NCBI RefSeq assembly: GCF_024753145.1
Contig: NZ_JANUGU010000001.1
Location: forward strand, 930,001 to 994,000
Origin: Massilia terrae
Lineage (GTDB): Bacteria > Pseudomonadota > Gammaproteobacteria > Burkholderiales > Burkholderiaceae_D
DNA length: 64,000 nt
Reading direction: 5' to 3'
Shown: one piece after another, positions 60,455 through 64,000 of the stretch
How the letters are laid out: each line of letters opens with the position of its first letter
Position numbering within the stretch: the stretch's first letter is position 1
Translations under genes and position numbers: made by a program
Notes under the pieces: model-generated
What the model was told of the DNA's origin: nothing
The model's database searches: none
The model's input: only the letters and a program-made list of their open reading frames with translations

Positions 60455-61399
60455 TTACTCCCACGCGAATGCGGTGTCCGGGTTGTAGGGATGCGCGCGC
60501 TTCCAGTGGCGCGCGATGTCGATGCGGCGGGCTACCCACACGCGGTCGTGACGCTCGATGTGGTCGAGGAAGCGCTGCAGCGCGCGGAAGCGGCCGGGGC
60601 GGCCGAGCAGGCGGCAGTGCATCCCGATGCTCATCATCGCGGGGCGGTCGGCGCCTTCTTCGTAGTGCACGTCGAATGCGTCGCGCAGGTATTCGAAGAA
60701 CGGGTCGCCGTGCGAGAAGCCCTGCGGCAGCGCGAAGCGCATGTCGTTGCAGTCGAGCGTGTAGGGCACCACCAGCTGCGGCGCTTGCGAGCCGTCGGTC
60801 TTGCGCACCTTGAGCCAGAACGGCAGGTCGTCGCCGTAATAGTCGCTGTCGTATTCGAATCCGCCGAAGTCCGCCACCAGGCGGCGCGTGTTGGGGCTGT
60901 CGCGTCCCGTGTACCAGCCGAGCGGGCGTTCGCCCGTCTGGCGGGTGATCGACTCCATGGCGCGCGCCATGTCGGCGCGTTCGGTGGCCTCGTCGACGTT
61001 CTGGTAGCTGATCCAGCGCCAGCCGTGGCAGGCGATTTCGTGGCCCAGTTCCTTGAATGCGGCGGTGACTTCGGGGCTGCGTTCGAGCGCCATGCCGACG
61101 CCGAAGATCGTGAGCGGCAGGCCGCGCCGCTCGAATTCGCGCAGGATGCGCCAGACGCCGACGCGCGAGCCATACTCGTAGATGCTCTCCATGCTCAGGT
61201 GCCGATCGGGGAAGGCGGCCGGATTGAACATCTCGGACAGGAATTGCTCGCTGCCGGCGTCGCCGTGCAGCACGCAGTTCTCGCCGCCCTCTTCGTAATT
61301 GAGGACGAACTGCACGGCGACGCGGGCGTTGTCCGGCCAGTCGGCGTGCGGCGCTTGCGGACCGTAGCCGCGCAGGTCGCGCGGGTAGCTTGGATTCAT
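60455..61399 (-). CDS. puuE: Allantoinase PuuE, polysaccharide-deacetylase type
   Basis: Hydrolyses allantoin to allantoate, metal-independent. The 314-residue protein belongs to the NodB/carbohydrate esterase 4 fold: 'YPRDLRGYGPQAPHADWPD', 'VAVQFVLNYEEGGENCVLHGD', 'FGVGMALERSPE', 'GHEIACHGWRWISYQ' and 'TLDCNDMRFALPQGFSHGDPFF', all conserved in PuuE. ATG 61399 has an AGAGAGA ribosome site 6 bases upstream. First structural gene after the GntR gene; 19 bases separate them. Confidence 0.95.
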   Translation of the reverse strand: MNPSYPRDLRGYGPQAPHADWPDNARVAVQFVLNYEEGGENCVLHGDAGSEQFLSEMFNPAAFPDRHLSMESIYEYGSRVGVWRILREFERRGLPLTIFGVGMALERSPEVTAAFKELGHEIACHGWRWISYQNVDEATERADMARAMESITRQTGERPLGWYTGRDSPNTRRLVADFGGFEYDSDYYGDDLPFWLKVRKTDGSQAPQLVVPYTLDCNDMRFALPQGFSHGDPFFEYLRDAFDVHYEEGADRPAMMSIGMHCRLLGRPGRFRALQRFLDHIERHDRVWVARRIDIARHWKRAHPYNPDTAFAWE

Positions 61400-61418
61400 G
61401 ATGTCTCTCTCTTCAGGA

Positions 61419-62183
61419 TCAGCGTTGAAGGATCTGGGCCAGGTCGACGCGCTGCGGGTCGAGGTCGAGGTTGGCCTGCACATTGCTCAGGTGCTTGCTG
61501 ACCAGGCGCACCGCCGCCTTGACGTCGCGCCGTTCGAAAGCGTCAACGATCGCCACGTGCTCTGCCAGCGACTCTTCCGCCGACTGCGAGGACTGGCGCA
61601 TCAGCGCGATCAGCGAAGAACGCGTCAGCAGTTCGCTCAGCATCTGCACCAGCACCTGGTTGCCGACCATCTGCGCCAGCACCAGGTGGAAGTCACCCAG
61701 CAGGCGGGTGCGGCCCTCGACGTGGACGTTCTCCACGGCGGCGCGTTCGAGCGCGAGGTGTTCGTGCAGCTGGGCGATCTGGGCGTCCGTGATCACCGGG
61801 CACAATTGGCGGGTGACGGCGGTTTCAAGGATGGCACGGGTTTCGAACACATCACGTGCTTCCTCGGCGGTCGGGGTGGCGATGAAGGCGCCGCGCGCCG
61901 GTTCCAGCACCACCAGCCGGTCGCGGCTAAGCTGGTTGAAGGCCTGGCGCACCACCGTGCGCGAGACCTGGAAGATGTCGCCGATCTTTTGCTCGGACAG
62001 CTTGGTGCCCGGCATCAGGCGGCGGTGGGCGATGGCGTCGGTGATCGAGTCGACGATGCGCTGCGTCGCGCTGGCGGCCGGGGCGGCGTTCGGCGTGACG
62101 GCGTGCACCGGTGCATCAGAATCGGGCGCGACGATCTTGAGCGGAGTGCGGGAGCGGGTCATGGTCGTAAAAGTGGTTGACAT
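61419..62183 (-). CDS. GntR-family (FCD) regulator of purine degradation
   Basis: A 254-residue regulator. The winged helix lies at about 40-105 ('IVDSITDAIAHRRLMPGTKL', 'SEQKIGDIFQVSRTVVRQAF'), followed by an all-helical FCD ligand domain with 'DVFETRAILETAV', 'LLGDFHLVLAQMVGN' and 'SAEESLAEHVAIVDAFERRD', whose His and Asp residues usually bind metal and a carboxylate. It heads the minus-strand purine genes and faces hiuH. Two long inverted operators lie in the gap. ATG 62183 gives the common FCD length; ATG 62162 is possible. Probable repressor sensing urate or a later intermediate. Confidence 0.88.
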   Translation of the reverse strand: MSTTFTTMTRSRTPLKIVAPDSDAPVHAVTPNAAPAASATQRIVDSITDAIAHRRLMPGTKLSEQKIGDIFQVSRTVVRQAFNQLSRDRLVVLEPARGAFIATPTAEEARDVFETRAILETAVTRQLCPVITDAQIAQLHEHLALERAAVENVHVEGRTRLLGDFHLVLAQMVGNQVLVQMLSELLTRSSLIALMRQSSQSAEESLAEHVAIVDAFERRDVKAAVRLVSKHLSNVQANLDLDPQRVDLAQILQR

Positions 62184-62239
62184 CGGTACTGGATTGTATA
62201 CACTTTTTTCGAAGTTGAAAATAAAAAGTGTATGCAATC
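62177..62239. promoter_or_regulatory. hiuH promoter with inverted GntR operator
   Basis: Two 17-base arms, GATTGTATACACTTTTT (62192-62208) and its inverted copy at 62223-62239 with one mismatch, flank a 14-base gap. The core TGTATACA is typical of GntR sites. TTGACA (62177-62182) and TACACT (62199-62204), 16 bases apart, form a likely hiuH promoter whose -10 lies in the left arm, so binding would repress. Confidence 0.75.
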
Positions 62240-62264
62240 TGAACCCGCCAACGAAAGGAACACA

Positions 62265-62624
62265 ATGGGACATCTCAGCACCCACGTACTCGACCTGATG
62301 CACGGCTGCCCAGCCGCCGGCATGCGCGTCACCCTGCAAGCCATGGGCGAAGACGGCGCCCCCAGAACCATCAGGACGCTCACTTTGAATGCGGACGGAC
62401 GCGCTGACGGCGGCCCGCTTCTCAATGCCGAGACGATGGCTGTGGGCTGCTATCGCCTTGTATTCTCGGTGGCGAAGTACTTCAGCGAGCGTGGCGTGGC
62501 ATTGCCGCAGCCGGCCTTCCTCGATGAGGTGCCGATCGACTTCGGGATCGCCGACGTGGCAGGGCACTATCATGTACCGCTGCTGGTCAGCCCCTGGGCC
62601 TACTCGACCTATCGCGGGTCGTGA
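62265..62624 (+). CDS. hiuH: 5-Hydroxyisourate hydrolase
   Basis: Converts 5-hydroxyisourate, the product of urate oxidation, to OHCU. The 119-residue transthyretin-like protein has the N-terminal 'LSTHVLDLMHGCPAAGM' (His in the active site), central 'GCYRLVFSVAKYFSE' and the obligatory C-terminal YRGS that marks the enzyme apart from transthyretin. No periplasmic signal. ATG 62265 follows AGGA. Confidence 0.96.
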   Translation: MGHLSTHVLDLMHGCPAAGMRVTLQAMGEDGAPRTIRTLTLNADGRADGGPLLNAETMAVGCYRLVFSVAKYFSERGVALPQPAFLDEVPIDFGIADVAGHYHVPLLVSPWAYSTYRGS

Positions 62625-62814
62625 AAACCCGGCCACAAAAAATCAAAAAATAAATATCCAGATTCAAAAGAATCGTATACAGTAAGATCGTGTCGCCGCG
62701 GAGCCCGTCGGATTAATCCCCCGATGATGTTTGCGATATCCAGCCCCTCACAGAGCCCGCTGTGGTGAAGGGATCGTACAGCCGAGCTGTACTTTCTTTT
62801 CGCTTTGAGGTTCT
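62625..62814 (+). promoter_or_regulatory. puuD leader: GntR half-operator and candidate structured RNA
   Basis: GTATAC (62675-62680, within ATCGTATACAGT) repeats the GntR core. Downstream, CGTCGG/CCGATG (62706-62726) can pair; CCCTCACAG (62745-62753) pairs with 62760-62772 with two bulges; and GTACAG-CCGAG-CTGTAC followed by TTTCTTTT (62776-62800) has the form of a terminator just before puuD. A conditional leader, possibly a purine-sensing riboswitch, is suggested but not shown. The puuD ribosome site is GAGG. Confidence 0.45.
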
Positions 62815-64000
62815 ATGGAAGCCTATCTGCTCGACTGGGTAAACCTGCTCCTGCGCTGGACCCACGTCATTACTGCGGTCGCCTGGATCGGCGCATCGTT
62901 TTATTTTGTATTTCTCGACAACTCCCTCGAAAAGCCGACCGCTCCCGACCTGGTGAAAAAGGGCGTCGACGGCGAACTATGGGCGGTGCACGGCGGCGGT
63001 TTCTACCATCCGCAGAAATACCTGGTGGCGCCGAAGGCCATGCCGGACAAGCTTCACTGGTTCTATTGGGAAAGCTACGCGACGTGGCTGTCGGGTTTCG
63101 GCTTGTTCACCGTGCTGTACCTGTTCAATGCCGGCATGTTCATGGTCGACAAGACCGTCCATGACTGGTCGCCGGGCGCGGCGGTTGCCGGCGCGATCGG
63201 TTTCCTCGTCGCGTTCTGGTTTATCTACGACACGATCTGCCGTAGCTTTGGCCGCAAGAAGAATGGCGACCTGATCGTTGGCGCCTGCGTGTTTGCCTGC
63301 GTGGTCTTCGCTGCGTGGCTGGCCTGCCACCTGTTTGCCGGACGGGCCGCGTTCCTGCTGGTCGGCGCGATGCTGGCGACGACCATGAGCGCCAACGTGT
63401 TCTTCTGGATCATTCCCGGGCAGCGCAAGGTGGTGGCACAACTCAAGGCGGGCCAGCCGGTCGATCCGGTTTATGGCTGGCGTGGCAAGCAGCGCAGTGT
63501 GCACAACACCTATTTCACCTTGCCGGTGCTGGTCGCCATGCTGTCCAACCACTACGGCTGGCTCTACTCTGGCGCCAACAACTGGGTGGCGCTGGTGCTG
63601 CTGATGCTGGCCGGCGCGCTGATCCGCCACAGCTTCGTGGCGCGCCACAAGGCCCATGTGCACGGCAAGCGCGCTCCCTGGGAACATGCCGCGGTGGGCG
63701 TCGCCGTGCTGCTCGCGATGGTGGTCTGGCTGGCGCCGGCGCCGGAGCCGGTCGCGCCGACCGTAGCTGCCGCACCGGCTGCCGGCACCGCGCAAGCCGC
63801 AACCATGCCTGCCGCCGCTGCCGCGATCCAGCCGGTCAGCTTCCAGCAACTCAAGGGTGTGGTCGACCAGCGCTGCGCGATGTGCCACAACGCGCAGCTG
63901 CAGAGCAAGGGCATCTCCTTCGATTCCCCGGCCACCATCAAGCAGCATGCGCAGCAGATGTACCAGCAGGCGGCCGTACTCAAGACCATGCCGCTGAATA
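62815..64000 (+). CDS. puuD: Membrane urate oxidase PuuD with C-terminal cytochrome c, partial
   Basis: Oxidises urate to 5-hydroxyisourate in the inner membrane, passing electrons to its own cytochrome c domain. The reading frame runs from ATG 62815 off the window end (395 codons visible). It opens 'MEAYLLDWVNLLLRWTHVIT' and has about eight hydrophobic segments with conserved His (RWTHV, 'WAVHGGGFYHPQKYLVAP'), then an Ala/Pro-rich linker and a heme-c site CAMCH near residue 360. Probably only some tens of residues are missing. This membrane form replaces soluble urate oxidase in many proteobacteria. Confidence 0.94.
   Translation, partial: MEAYLLDWVNLLLRWTHVITAVAWIGASFYFVFLDNSLEKPTAPDLVKKGVDGELWAVHGGGFYHPQKYLVAPKAMPDKLHWFYWESYATWLSGFGLFTVLYLFNAGMFMVDKTVHDWSPGAAVAGAIGFLVAFWFIYDTICRSFGRKKNGDLIVGACVFACVVFAAWLACHLFAGRAAFLLVGAMLATTMSANVFFWIIPGQRKVVAQLKAGQPVDPVYGWRGKQRSVHNTYFTLPVLVAMLSNHYGWLYSGANNWVALVLLMLAGALIRHSFVARHKAHVHGKRAPWEHAAVGVAVLLAMVVWLAPAPEPVAPTVAAAPAAGTAQAATMPAAAAAIQPVSFQQLKGVVDQRCAMCHNAQLQSKGISFDSPATIKQHAQQMYQQAAVLKTMPLN

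Noticed and set aside
60453..60539. Longer start of the UraD-AllC fusion
   Set aside because: Overlaps the end of puuE in another frame and lacks family similarity; ATG 60452 matches UraD N-termini.

Overview
The window is high-GC chromosomal DNA (about two thirds G+C) with dense operons, ATGA/TGATG stop-start overlaps and GGAG-type ribosome binding sites. A Xanthomonas-type TonB-dependent receptor, a Rhizobium-type rhamnose locus, a cat operon and a Gcl-linked purine pathway together suggest a plant- or soil-associated betaproteobacterium, most likely Oxalobacteraceae (Massilia/Duganella type). That taxonomic call is an inference from gene content. I see no phage, IS element, CRISPR array, tRNA or rRNA.

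Region 1 (1-20 kb): the end of a GH43 gene, a sugar TonB-dependent receptor behind a palindromic operator, then a complete L-rhamnose catabolic locus of the rhizobial kind. The minus-strand operon rhaR-S-T-P-Q-K (DeoR regulator, ABC importer, kinase) diverges at 11078-11417 from rhaD-rhaI, which runs on into a GH106 alpha-L-rhamnosidase, a GH105 hydrolase and the rhamnose mutarotase rhaU.

Region 2 (19-39 kb): a pectin/rhamnogalacturonan-I degradation island. An esterase, a DUF1080 protein and a PL22-like protein precede two large convergent operons. The plus operon at 22302-30050 holds a tandem CE12 esterase, PL26, a DUF6250-like protein, GH105 and PL22. The minus operon at 39124-30178 holds PL11, DUF4861, PL9, GH2, CE12 and GH43. 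Almost every product has a signal peptide. PL11/PL26 cut the RG-I backbone, CE12 removes acetyl groups, GH105/PL22 process unsaturated ends, GH2/GH43 trim side chains, and GH106 frees rhamnose for RhaSTPQ import and RhaU-I-K-D conversion to DHAP and lactate/lactaldehyde.

Region 3 (39-50 kb): a secreted DUF1800/DUF1501 pair; a catB-catC-pcaD operon with a sodium:solute symporter, divergent from a CatM/BenM-like LysR gene and with textbook ATAC-N7-GTAT operators but no catA; an exported S9 peptidase; and a cupin.

Region 4 (50-64 kb): a LysR gene diverges from gcl-hyi-glxR-glycerate kinase-pykA (glyoxylate to pyruvate). Beyond it lies a urate degradation cluster: an M20 hydrolase, a UraD-AllC fusion, PuuE and a GntR regulator on the minus strand, and hiuH and puuD on the plus strand. 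puuD is cut by the window end and has a structured leader. The two halves connect through glyoxylate, the end product of allantoate breakdown.
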